A DNA stretch of 64,000 nt. Origin: Mycteria americana (lineage: Eukaryota > Chordata > Aves > Ciconiiformes > Ciconiidae). Below the pieces are notes generated by a model. The model was not told the origin of the DNA. It searched no databases and was given only the letters and a program-made list of their open reading frames with translations. Location: assembly GCF_035582795.1 (NCBI RefSeq), contig NC_134373.1, positions 14,406,001 through 14,470,000 of the forward strand. Direction: 5' to 3'. Position 1 is the first letter of the stretch. Every line of letters starts with the position of its first letter. Position numbers and translations under genes: made by a program. Positions 47,883 through 59,368 of the stretch are shown in pieces.

Positions 47883-50800
47883 GTGCTTCCCACCGCTTTG
47901 TTTCTAGTCAGAGTTTTTTTTCCTCGGTGCAATGGTGAAACTCAAGTCTGTTGTCTTCTCTTTTCCTTGCCAAGACTGGCATATATATCACAGTAGCATC
48001 TTCTTGCTCCTGTAAGATAACAAATTGCCCAAATGATTAAAAAAAAAAAAAATCAAAGAAAAAAGCAGCAAATGGCTTTTTGTAAATGTGTTTGGACAGT
48101 TGCTGTGCTCACGTTAAAGTTTAAAATTCAGCCAAAGAGCCCACTGCTCCCTGCATGGCTGGAGGCAGGCTTTGGTCCTATATGTTTATTATCGTTTAGA
48201 AATAGTATAAATGCTCTTTTATTCTTTTTTGTTCTGACCTTATTCTACAACACATTCCCCTCCTTCCTCCTGCTTCCTGTTTCCCAGACAGGTCCCCACC
48301 TCTTCCTCCCCACAGCCAAAAATAATACAAAAGGGAACGTACAAAAGGTTTTTTGAGCCATGAGATATGATAATGAATGGGCATCATGTACAGGGTAGAT
48401 ACAGTAGTCCCAGTGCAAAAATGTTGAACACGCACAGTCTGGATGAGGAATTGCATGGGTTTGGGTTAGGAATTCAGTATTATGCATCCTCTTGTTTAAC
48501 ATGTTTTTAGGTCAGAGCAGAAGAGATGACTCGCAACCCAGGACTCTTATGAAATGTAGCATATATTGAGTGTATTGATCACATCTCCAGGTTTGATTTA
48601 ATAAGCTAATTGTGAAGAATTGTGCTTATGAATATGGTGTTGCCTGAGAGTGTGAGAACACAACTGGTCTATATGTTTGTGTCAGCTGCTGAAGAGGAAA
48701 TGTTAAGCTATCTCTGGATGTTAATGAAACATCTCTAAAGAGTACATTTTTTCATTCATGGTCCTATCCAGAGTAATTACAAGGAATCCAATTCTGCTGT
48801 GTAACCCCACTGCAATACTTTGTAAGGATGAATCTTAATTGAGGATCGAGACCTGAAATACTGCTCTGCTTTGTACGTTCCATAGCCGTCAGGATTTGCT
48901 CTTGCATATCCATTTCCTGTGAGAAGTTTACCTCACTCTGGGGCATGCTTTGAACCTGATCCTTTGATTTCAGGGAGCTAGGACTGGCAATTCAAGGAGC
49001 TAATTGTGCCTTTTTGCTATTTATAATGCTAAATTAAAGCTGCTTCCAAACCGGATGGCAACGGGTTAAATACACACTTGAAGTTTGGGGTAAAGTTTGC
49101 AGTGAGGGCCACTAGCCAGCTCAAAGCCATCCAAAGTTGTTATATAAATAAATGATCTCTTCAGAAAGATTCTGAAACACACAAGTTACATATAGGTAAT
49201 TTCTCAAATGGCCATTGTATGGCTACTTGCCGTCTGGATTGCATGGCAGCATGCAGGGCATGTACTGGTGTACAAGCACGCATGGGTTTTATCATATTTT
49301 GATGGTAGCACAATGGGCTGCCTGCATTTTTGAATTCTTCATTTGACTATCCTTAATCCTTTGCTGACACTGATGCTGTTTTTTGTTGTTGTGACTGGTT
49401 GCAGATATTTTTTCTATCTTTATTAAACAGGCAAAAAACAACAAAAGCCCTCCAAAGCCCTGGTTCAGTGTTTGCAGATTTCTTTAATCCTTTTTTTTTA
49501 TCTAGATGCCTATCAAATTCAGCCATGCTTAGCTGCAGTCCTTTGTTCAATATCTCACAACAAGTGCACTGAAATTCTCTATGCTTAGAGCCCAAATACC
49601 ACAGATTTTTAGTGAACAACTTTGGCTTGCCCATGTAAAAGAATATTTGTTAGATCAAATATATTTCATTATCACCAAGTTTGGGAACAAATCTTGATTT
49701 TGACTCCTTGGTTAGAGTTACGGGTTCAGACTTTTCTTCTGTTTGAGACATTTGTTTTACCACCCATTTCTGCTGGTGAAAATTGCTAATTTATGGCAAA
49801 ATTGGTTTTGATCCTTTGAGCTTTAAAGGCTGATCAAAGTCTTTGATAACCCTGGTTACATCATGCTCCAGAGCAACAGGAAAATGGCTTGTGTTTACAT
49901 GAAGGTAGTGATTCTGTCCTTTAAGTAAATTCACAGGGCTTTTTACATTAAAATGTATCTTTGCTAAATGTGGTCGAGGCTTCTGATTTCGGCATCTTTT
50001 ATGCTCTGAAGAAAAATGCTGTGGAGACCATCCAGGGAGAAAGCCATCTGGGTTGTGGTAGGAGAGCGTTCGTTTAGAGTGCTGTTGTGCATGAGTAACA
50101 GTGAATGGGCTGGTTTGGCTAAATACATTTCCTTAAAGGTTCATTCTTTGGGCTGAGACCAAGGGGGAAAATGGGCACAGGCCGTTGTTATATTGAAGAA
50201 ATTTGCAAACAGAGGCTTGAGTCCTGTGTACCGTAGTCAAGAGTTAATAGACTTGTCCATTGCAGACTCTGGTGGCTGGTGAGACCTATTCAGCTGGTGC
50301 TAGAGAGGACTAGCCTGATGGCTCAGGCGTATGGTGAAGTTACCACAGGGAAACCGGTCTTTGCATATCAAATGATCTTTGCTGACTACGTGTGTGCTTG
50401 CTTTTTGCTCTTGGCAAAAGCCTGTTTCTTGACCATACAGTTAACTGGATTTGCTTCATATATACAAGGGATTAAGAACATGAATGCAGATATTTACCAC
50501 GAGTTAGCTGTCATTAAGTGTCTTATTGTTGTACCTGAAAAGTGGTTTTAGCTGTCTATTTTTTCAATGAACTATGTAATATGTAGGCGAGATGTGCTGG
50601 CACATGACTAGGAGTTTTGTCTTAAATCCTTTGCAGTAGAAATTATTTGCTACACCTGAAACTTTTTCTTACTATTAATTCATTTCAGGCTGCAGTTTTT
50701 CCATTTTCCCAAATGCATTTTGCAAAACTACTTATTTTAATACTAAAATTCTGTTTATTTTACGCTGTCCCAAATGTTAAGCTTCTGATGTGCTGCAGCT

Positions 50801-53800
50801 TTTTGACAACTAGCAACTGCCCAGTAGAGGTTGCCAAGAGGAAAAGCTGGAGGTTTTGGCAGCTGGGTGGGAACAGATGACCATCTTGGAATAGATGGGC
50901 AAGAGTATTGGGTTTTGTTGTCGTTCAGGAAATAATGAAGGGTTTTGGCAGTAGGAAGAAGATGCATCTTTCAAACCTTGTTTTAGGGTTAAGAACAAAA
51001 ATAGCATGGTGTTTCAGGGAAGGCAGGTGAGTTTTGAATCTCTTATTCCTCTTAACCTCAGGGCTGCCCCACAACATCCAGTTCAATATCTGCCTCTGGC
51101 ATCAGCAATGCAAGTGCCACCATAGCTCAAAGCTTTCGCTGTTCTGCTGAAGAATGAAATGCTGACACCAGGCACTGGACCTGGTGTGGATGTTTGCTCT
51201 GAGCTTGAGTGAACTGCGGTGGCACTGACCTTAGAATTATTGTTTTGGGTTGCCTTCAGGTTGAGGATGCTTTCTCTTCCTTCTCAGTCTTGAGACTTTC
51301 ACAATTATTTAAAGTTAGAGATGAGGCCCCTTTTTTACGTGCCGGTGGAAAGCAATGGGGCCATGATGGAGGTTGGAATTTGACCTTCAGTATTGCATGT
51401 ATAATTCTGCTTTGCTCATATAAATTATGCTGCAAAGAGAATCCTTTCAAGTATTGTAAACAGAGCTGGTAGATCAGACCTGCTTGTCAACTGCATTTGA
51501 TATTTTCATTCTCTGTCACAACCTGATCTAAGTATCCAACTTCTTAATTAGGTTTTGGGTAACTTCCAAGATCGGTGCTTGATGTCCAATTATATCTGCA
51601 GTAAAATGGCACTTAGAAGTAACCAGCACTTCCAGATAAGAACTTCCCATGATCTGCTAGAAAAATTCAAAATCAAGATGTTATAAAAGTACTTCAGCAT
51701 CAATAAAACAGAGGAACCCAGTGAACATGTTGATAACGTGTCTTCCCTGACTTTCTGTCCTCAAATCATTGTAAGTGTTTGGGCTTTGTTTTACCCTTGA
51801 CAGAACTTTACTGTTGCCACATAGTCCTGTCTAGTTGTGCAAAATGCCCAGGAGTTTGAGTACTGTAAAGGCTTCACAGCAATAGGCAGGTGATTCTGAA
51901 GTGACCTGTGATTTTTCAAGAGCCTGTATGTATAGATCAAATTCTGATACACAACATGGCTGCCAATCGAGACCAGTTCTTTGCAATTCATTGGAGCAAG
52001 TTTAGATTTATACCCTGGGAACTGAGAGTTCATTTTGGGTCATCAGTTGGAATTAAGTTTTCCAGAGCTGTCTGGACCTGAACCCCGGTGCCAAACTTGT
52101 GTCCCTGCAGAGGCCCCTGGCCTACGGGCACGTCTTTCCCCCATCATTCTCTAAAGGGGAGACAGAGACATCGGGTACCTCCACTGCCTTGAGGCTTGGC
52201 ACATTGATGATGGTGGTGGTCCCAGCTAGAGCCTTCCTGCTGGTTGCTCTCTCTGGGAGAGTGATGAAGTCAAACATCAGCACCATGAGTGGTGACTCCA
52301 GCTCCTTCATATCTGGATTTTGAATGCTCTGGGATTCCCTTTAACCTGGACAGCTGACAAGCACCCTAAAACTTAGGCTGTCTGAGCCAAACTGAGTACC
52401 TGCAAGTCTGGGAGGGATTGGAAAGTCCAGGGTTTGTCTTGTTGTTGTTGAAGTTAGTAGCAAAACTGTCTTGATTTCTGCTGGTTGCAGAATTTGGTGA
52501 GCTCTGCTGAAAATGGTACACATGTATCACATCTCTACTATCAGAGGCACACGCTGGGTTTCTCTTGCATTGTATTTCATAGTGGTGAGCATAGTCAATG
52601 TGTTTGATAAATAATCTTTACTTTCAGTAGATGAGCTTTACATGAGCTCCAGAGGTAAGAATACTGGCAGATTAGAGGTCATACCTTTCTGAATTGACAG
52701 ACGTACTGAACATTGAATTTCCCTGGATCAGTGCTACTGCAAACACTGAAAGGACTAGCAAGTAAGAAGTAGGTCCTTACCAGGCATAGGACAGCACTAC
52801 AGTGGCTGGTTTGTACTGTCTGAAGGATCTGGGGGTGCATGTGGAAGTGTCATGGTGTGCAGTTTACGTGTATTCTGCTGCTATACGTGCCCCAGAGGAC
52901 TGAGATGATAGTACAGTGTGGGGAGCGAAGAGATGTTATGAGTTACCGGTGTGTAGGCAGGAAACACACAGTGTTTCTTGCAGGTGATGGAAATGTGCCT
53001 CTGCTGGGAAAGTGAGCCTTTTTGCAATTGTATCCAAAATTGAAAAATCAGACTGAGGCCTTGTCGGGAATGTCCACATGCCAGACTGCCATCCTTTGCT
53101 AGCTGGCTTTCTGCAAGTACGTGGGGTCTCGCAAAGTCACAACCTATTACTTGTCAGCCATGAATCATAATTTCTTTTAACTGGCTAAATTGAGGAGCAA
53201 GGTGCAAGGAGAATGACCCTTGTTAATCAGGGCAGATGGGTTGAAGTAGTGGGTCACTTTTTATCCCTCGCCTGTGAAAACAGCTTGACAGCAATCAGCA
53301 ATCTTATGGATCTTCTTCTTGTGTTCCTGAAGGGAGCCATCTTCCTCTTCCCATTGCAATTTTCGAAGTCTTTACTGCTGTAAATCCTACAGGCACTGGG
53401 TAAGAAAGTTTAATACCCACCAAGTTGCCTGCAACGTAGCAACCAAAGGATAGTCAGACTTAATGTTGCATGTGACGTGTATTACATCCATTACACAAAG
53501 CTCCCCCTCTCTTGCATGAGTGGTTAAGGAGAAGCTGGACATCCAACGGAACTATGACAAGAGCATGACAAGCGCAGCTTGCTCCTGTCTTAGGTGTCCT
53601 TGGACCATTTTCCTACCTGGTTGGTAGTGGAAATAGGAGATCTACAGGGGTTCACCAGCATCTGAATCCAGCAGTTCGAGTTCATATCTCTGTGGATAGT
53701 GGTCAATATCCTGCTGCTCCCACAAAAAATTGGTTGTTTTTGATGTGCTCGCTGGCAAGTGACTTCGTGGGAATGGAGACCAAGGAACTTTCCTGCCCCT

Positions 53801-54236
53801 CCTGATGGTCCACCGGGCAGGAGTGGGGACCTTGGTGCCGTCAGCCTGACTGGTTTCTCCCGGTCAGCGCTCAAGACGAGGGGGTCGGCTTAGTTGGCCT
53901 AGAAATTACAAGTCTTGCCAGGGCAGGAATGAAGAAAGCAGGCTGGTTTCAAAGCCCTGCCTCACCACTCCCTGGGTGATTTGGGCCAGGAGGAGGGAAG
54001 GTCGCATAAGGTACTTGGCAGAGGCTGGGAAGTGCATATGGGGAAAGACGCTTTGTTTCTGCCGGCAATTGCCTGCCCTGGCAATGCAGCAGCAGGTAGG
54101 GCCCTGGCGGGAGGGTAAAGGAAGGGCCGTGGCCGTAACCCCGCCAGGCTTTGTCTGCCATGCAGATGAGGTGGAGGGCTTTTCTGGCTCAGCGTTGCTA
54201 GGCTTTTCCCCCCTATTGACTTGGTGGAGAGGCTGA

Positions 54237-54254
54237 GGGGGGTGGGAGGGAGGG
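54237..54254 (+). other. G-quadruplex motif in intron 1
   Basis: G-tracts of 6, 3, 3 and 3 are separated by single bases on the coding strand, a canonical G3+N1 pattern. It is 2.4 kb before exon 2. Confidence 0.8.
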
Positions 54255-56595
54255 ACTGCGTTATATTGTTTCTTTGAGTTGTTTTTTCCCCCCCTCTATG
54301 GGGAGATGGGCTTGATCCACTGGTTTTGGATTTCAGAGGCAGAAGGCAAGACATGACCAGCTGGTGTCTTGAAATGGCACAGGTGCAATGGCTGCGGGAG
54401 GGGGGAGCCAGGAATAATTACAGGTTTCTGAAGCATCAGGCTTTGCCTGAAAAGGGCTCATCGAGAAACTGCTCTTTATGGAAAATTAATGGTGAAGCTG
54501 GAAAAAACTGTCAGGCCCACTATTGTTGTCGTGGGGTAGCGATGCCTTAAAGGAGCAGCACCTCCCGCCTGCCTCCCCTCCACGGGCAGCCCGGAGCCGG
54601 CGCGCAGCTTTCTGATCCCGCAGCAATTGAAATTTCATGTCACTGTCATCAGATTTAATGGTCTTGAGTCCCTGTCTCTTTCTTTTTTTTTTTTTCCCCT
54701 TTCCATCCCTAATTTGTGATTACGCTTGCTCTTTCCCTTGGAAGCCTTTTATTTATTCGGCCCCTAAACCTATTTCTGCCCCACTGGGTGAAGGCTAAGT
54801 GGGCCAGAAAGCCCCAATTAGATGATGTGGGGAATTCAAAAGCATCACCTCTTTTGGTGAGGGGGGTTATTCCTGAAAGACTGCAGAGCACATTTGGAAA
54901 GCAGCCCCCAAAACCTGTTAGGATTCATCTGGGGAGAGACCAGATCCTCAGCTAAAGCCATTCCTCAGGGTCCCAGAAATGCACTTTAAAAAGCAAATGG
55001 AAAGGTTGCTTAAGGCAAGAGTACTAACTGGTAAGCGTCCCACCTCCAGGCCTGTGTGCAGACACATGGTATGTACAGAGTCATGCCTCTGAAAATAACC
55101 TACATGCTGAAGTATAGCATGTCTCTGTTGCCATTTTATTGCTTTTTGTCCCAGGTCCTTCTCTACAGCTCAGGTCTATAATCAGCTGTTATTTTAAAAA
55201 GAAACAACAGCTAACTGTCTGACAAATTCAGTTCTGACCTCTGAAAGTCATCCCAGCAAATCATATCTGCAACCAGCAGTGCTGCTTCCTGGGTACATTG
55301 AAAGTAATTTCTGGAGTTACCTGATGTCTCCTAGAGAGCTGTGAGCGGGGCCTCTTTGCACTGCTGTTGGCGGGACCTTTGTACTCAGGAGGCAGGAGTC
55401 TCTGTCTCTCCTCCGGCTATACGAATCTTTTGTTTCTTGATCAGATGCTGGACTCTCCAGGTTGAGACGTAGTTGGGTCGCCAGCTCCCATAGGCTGAAA
55501 ATTTTTGCCTAAAATCCCTTCCTTAATATCTCTAGAAGTGTTCTCTGAGGAGTAGTTCTTAGAGGTTTCTAAAAAATATTAGTTAGACTGTCTGTTTCTC
55601 CAAGTCCTGTAAAATCGCAGCAGCGGTGTTAAACCAGCTAGCCTTTCAGGCAGTGAGAAATGAAAAATAGCACTAATAAATTCCATTAAAAGCTCCTGAA
55701 ACTACAGGAAACGGTTTTCTATAAACAATAAAAGTTTATAATGTTGGTTGTGGAGAACACTGGGCAGTGTGATGGTGCCTGGAGGCTTTACTGGGGCTAG
55801 GTCGGGGCACCTCATGTAAGCACCCCATCCTCGTGCTGATGATCACTGCTGTGGAGATGCAGGAACAGGAACACATTTTTATGTGGCAGCCTCTTTGACT
55901 GCATCTTCACCTACTTTTTAATAAGGGGGGTGTGTGTGTTTGTGTGCAAGCCTGGTGTCCTGTACACAGGAAGCCCCATTTGACCAGATGTGCCAAAAAC
56001 CCTCTAAAACTGACAGGAGGTCCCTTTTTTCTGTCACATCTTTCCTTCTCTCAGGCCCTTTAAATAAGCTGTGGTGCCACTGGAAGTTTTTCCCTGTCTC
56101 CTATCTTAAAATGCTACGCTTCAGAATTGTGCTGTTTTAGGAACAGATTGGGCCCCAGCCAACTATGCCGAGTTAAATTTGGAGTGAAAGTTAATGTTTG
56201 TGAAGGAAGAGGAGGTTCTTTGGTGAGGTGACTTTTTGTTTGTATGTGGCCAGGCGATGGGGCCATTAGGATAGTTTCATATGGAGGTGACTGTTGGCCG
56301 GATTACACTTAAAATTGGGAAGGGCCTGGTATCCACGGGACAATGTACAGACTCTTGAAAATGTAGTGGATGCTTTCTGGTTGTCGTAGCTTCACTTCTA
56401 CCATTAATATCCGCTACCATATGCAGATATTCCCACACTCTGTCTCAGAGCAGCCTCAAACAAGTGCCAAATCCTCATGTCTCCCCAAACGTGACCGTCT
56501 CGTGAGAAGGTGCTGGTGTGCATGAATGCTGTCTCTGAATGGCACTGGACCATGTTATTCTCCTGCCCTAGGTGGGAGCTACACTGTAATCTCTC

Positions 56596-56640
56596 TCTAA
56601 CAGTGGTTTCTCTTCCTTCCCTCTCCCTTCCCCTCTGCAG
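56596..56640 (+). other. KLF7: Branch point, polypyrimidine tract and acceptor of KLF7 exon 2
   Basis: CTCTAAC at 56595-56601 offers a branch-point adenosine (about 56600), 41 bases before the exon. It is followed by an almost pure pyrimidine run and CTGCAG ending at 56640. This is a strong U2-type acceptor and fixes the exon 2 start. Confidence 0.85.
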
Positions 56641-56938
56641 ACATGCCTGGAGTTGGAGCGATACCTTCAGACTGAACCACGGAAGATCTCTGAGACCTTT
56701 AGTGAGGATTTGGACTGCTTCCTTCATGCCTCCTCAGCCCCAGATGCAGAGGACAATATCCGACGGCTGGACCCCATCCTTTTACCAGTGGAGACGAGTA
56801 CGTGCGACAAAAGCGCCAACATGGACATTATCCTCTCACGGGACAAGCTGCTGTCTGAGACATGCCTCAGCTTGCAGTCCACCAGCTCTTCCACAGAAGG
56901 CTACACAGCCGTCAACCAGGCCCAACTCAATGCAGTAA
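56641..56938 (+). other. Overlapping upstream ORF in KLF7, exon 2 part
   Basis: After splicing, the +1 frame begun at 26218 continues through the first 298 bases of exon 2 and ends in TAA at 56936-56938, for a total of 158 residues. The exon 2 part is rich in Trp, Arg, Ser and Pro and has no recognisable domain, membrane segment or signal peptide. The same bases encode KLF7 residues 35-133 in the main frame. Dual coding would show as suppressed synonymous change in KLF7 over exactly this interval. Confidence 0.45.
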
Positions 56939-57253
56939 CCTCATTAACACCCCCTTCCTCTCCGGAGCTCAGCCGCCACCTTGTAAAAACCTCACAAACT
57001 CTCTCAGCGGTGGATGGTACGGTGACGTTGAAATTGGTAGCCAAGAAAACTTCACTCAGCTCCGTGAAAGTGGGTGTAGCAACGGCGACCGCGGGGACAA
57101 TAAAAAGCGGGCAAAGTGACAGTGAACAAGGAGGTACGGGGGCAGAAGCATCCCCAGAAAACAAGAAGAGGGTTCATCGCTGTCAATTTAATGGGTGCCG
57201 GAAGGTTTATACAAAGAGCTCTCACTTAAAGGCTCACCAGAGGACTCATACAG
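56641..57253 (+). CDS. KLF7: KLF7 coding exon 2 (residues 35-238, zinc finger 1)
   Basis: This is the large central exon of KLF7. It follows a long polypyrimidine tract and CAG acceptor, continues in phase 0 from exon 1 and encodes 204 residues plus the first base of codon 239. Residues 35-43 (TCLELERYL) complete the activation region shared with KLF6. Residues 137-145 hold the Thr/Ser-Pro motif TPPSSPELS. Residues 147-170 are a KLF7-specific block. Lys-Lys-Arg at 209-211 begins the basic nuclear-localisation stretch. Zinc finger 1 is complete: C215, C220, H233 and H237 in a C-x4-C-x12-H-x3-H spacing. The exon stops inside the Thr-Gly of the inter-finger linker, where other KLF genes also splice; the donor is GTACTT at 57254. 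The spacer at about residues 172-187 looks 5-6 residues shorter and less alanine-rich than the mammalian protein as I remember it. Fingers 2 and 3 are not in the window. Confidence 0.97.
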
Positions 57254-58589
57254 GTACTTGTGTAGGATGCTTCTCTCATCTTGTCCTCCCGCCACCTAAC
57301 CGTAACCATCTCCTTTTATTCTCATTTAGAAAATAAAAAAAATCTCTTCTGAAAGTCCAAGCTTCTATCTGTGAAATAGGGCAGTGGAAAAATATGATAG
57401 GCCAGCAAAGGTACCCGTTTTTCAATAGAACAGAGGAGTTCACCATCTACCATTAACCTGTTGGGGTTTCATATGTCTTACGGGGCTTGATGCAGGGTAA
57501 TTTTAGAATACCTAAGGGATGTAGATGTATCATTCATGCTAAAACTGTGGGCATGCCAGTTTGGGTTTTCGGCAGTCACTTCCCCAAGACAACTTTAAAA
57601 ATGTTAATTTTAGTCAAGTGTTAATTGCTTCAAATAGAAAATAGCGTGGGTAGGTTTTTGTTGCCTTTGGTATGGGGAAAAGAGAAAAATGTATTTCAGA
57701 TCTGAGATACGTGGTTTAGGAATAATGTGTGCGTGAGAGAACATGTGTGTAGATACAGATGTGTAGGTACACAGATGCACGTACCGTTGAGATACTCATG
57801 ATCTTGGACTTCTCTGGTGATAAAAAACAGTGAGAACAAATGAAAGAATGGCATGGAGTTTGAATGGAATATTTTAGGTAGAGAGGGAATAAGATGTATG
57901 GAAAGATGTCAGGCTGTTATTTTGGGTAATATTTACTAATGTTGCATATAAGCTCCACTGTGTAAGCTTCGTGAAGCATACCGAATTGACTTAGGTTTGG
58001 CTATTCAGGATGCCCACTCTCCTGTCATTTTTCATAGTCCCCAGTAGCTTTTTGGCTTGTATTCATTGGCAGTAATAGCTGTGCAGTTTGCGTGCGTTGC
58101 TGCTTTGTTCTAAGCTTCATATGTGATGAGAGATGATAAATTCCCATTAGCACTGTCTTATCATGTGATTATTCTTGTTTCCAGAGGGACTGCTGTAATC
58201 AGTTTTCTCAATTTTACTGTAAAATGTGTGGTCTCTTACGATAACTGCACATTTAATTCACGATCTTATCATGCAGGCAGGTTCCTAGAAGCGAAGTTGT
58301 TCTTGCAAGGTAGAAAATAACATGTTGGACCAGTGCAGTAAATCAAACAAATGTGTGGGTTGTTAAGAGAGCTGCATCCATCAAATACGAGGCAGCCCCG
58401 TAAAAGTTACATGGTCTGAAGTATAAATCACATTAAGACATAAAAGGCATTGGTTTTGATCTTTTTATATGGGCTTTCTAGTGCTTTTACTGGGGATAGC
58501 CACCTTGCCAGGAGTGACCTCACTTGTGATGCAGTGATTTGAAAGCCAGTGAAAGTAGTGCAGTAATTTTAAAATCTGCATCAACATGG

Positions 58590-58712
58590 TCAGGAGGCTC
58601 CTCGTAGCGCCAGTGCCGCTGTGAGGCTGGCCCCCGCCGGGGCTGTCCGGGGACACGTACCAGCCAAGGCCTTCCAGCAGGCGACGGAGCTCCTGTGAAG
58701 GCACAAATGCAG
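58590..58712 (-). other. GC-rich island in intron 2, origin unknown
   Basis: A 120-base CpG-containing island stands out in AT-rich intron. On the minus strand it is preceded by TTTGTGCCTTCACAG, a fair splice acceptor, and is open in two frames (for example ELRRLLEGLGWYVSP). No matching donor follows, and I do not recognise the peptide. It could be an antisense exon, a small regulatory element or a decayed insertion. Confidence 0.3.
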
Positions 58713-59346
58713 AGCATGAGAGCCGTTGATGTGGTGGTCTTGTCTGTTCAGATGTGACCCCTGCCTTCCTCCTCAAGCTGGAAGTGATGGGTCTTACACA
58801 GCTCTTCCTGAAGTTAGTCAGGGATGTGACATGATTACCTAGAAAGGGTGAACTTGTGGAGTTTTTCTGGTTTTGTTTCCCAGTAGGTGGGGATGTGGGC
58901 AAGGAGTCCTGAGAGAGCACTTGCAAGAACCACTACTCTTTCAACACCTCCACCCTTTGGAGTCAAAAATCTTGCAAGATTTGCATGCTTTTGAACCTGG
59001 CCTTAGGTCTGATTGAATTTTGTATCTGAGGTCAAAACCTTTCCCCTCAGTAACATCAGCATGTGAAATCTTGTGTTTTACAATTAATTCATGACAAGAA
59101 ACATTTCTCACTGGCCCTGTGATACTTCTGTTGAATAGCCTTAGATTGTACATAGTGCCATTGACATGTATGTGTCTGCCCACCCACAGCAGTGCTCAAC
59201 ATGGTGAGAAAGGCAAGTCCACCTTTGCTGGCAGATGGGGAAGACCTGTATGAGATGATGAGACTGCAGCTGCCCGGGTGCGGTGCCCACAGCTCCCGCT
59301 CCCAGCACCTCACCTAGTGGGTTCAGCTACCCCTCTGATCTTGCCA

Positions 59347-59368
59347 GTTAAACCATCAGTGGTTTAAC
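59347..59368 (+). other. Perfect 9-bp hairpin in intron 2
   Basis: GTTAAACCA and TGGTTTAAC flank a TCAG loop without mismatch. A third, partial copy (TAAACCA) follows at about 59376. Confidence 0.85.

Larger units (their letters stand above)
26397..56640 (+). other. KLF7: KLF7 intron 1 (about 30.2 kb)
   Basis: The intron runs from GTGAATC to a CAG acceptor at 56640. It holds no recognisable coding exon. Open frames on either strand are short or composition-driven. It contains old repeat debris, listed separately: a MIR/L3-like fragment at 30.86 kb, a MIR-like tail at 38.01 kb, a CR1 3' tail at 38.91 kb, an inverted MIR at 42.06 kb and three palindromic elements. Short microsatellites are also present. 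AT-rich, apparently conserved sequence is suggested near 34.55-34.76 and 54.61-54.68 kb. Other kilobase-long parts (for example 49-53 kb) show nothing I can name. Confidence 0.95.

Noticed and set aside
49353..49634. 93-codon minus-strand frame
   Set aside because: Lys-rich AT-biased frame with no domain and no context; likely chance.
52122..52310. 62-codon minus-strand frame with a protein-like composition (MKELESPLMVLMFDF...)
   Set aside because: Both strands are open here, there are no splice sites or homology I can name, and it could be a decayed retrocopy. Evidence is too thin to annotate.
56155..56335. GGGCCCCAG...GGAAGGGCCTGG as a further copy of the palindromic repeat
   Set aside because: The arms are too diverged and too far apart to support the same element.
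26295..57253. KLF6 as the alternative identity
   Set aside because: The N-terminus (ASYS, LVHDTG) and the block HLVKTSQTLSAVDGT followed by LKLVAKK are KLF7-type. KLF6 differs throughout the middle region.
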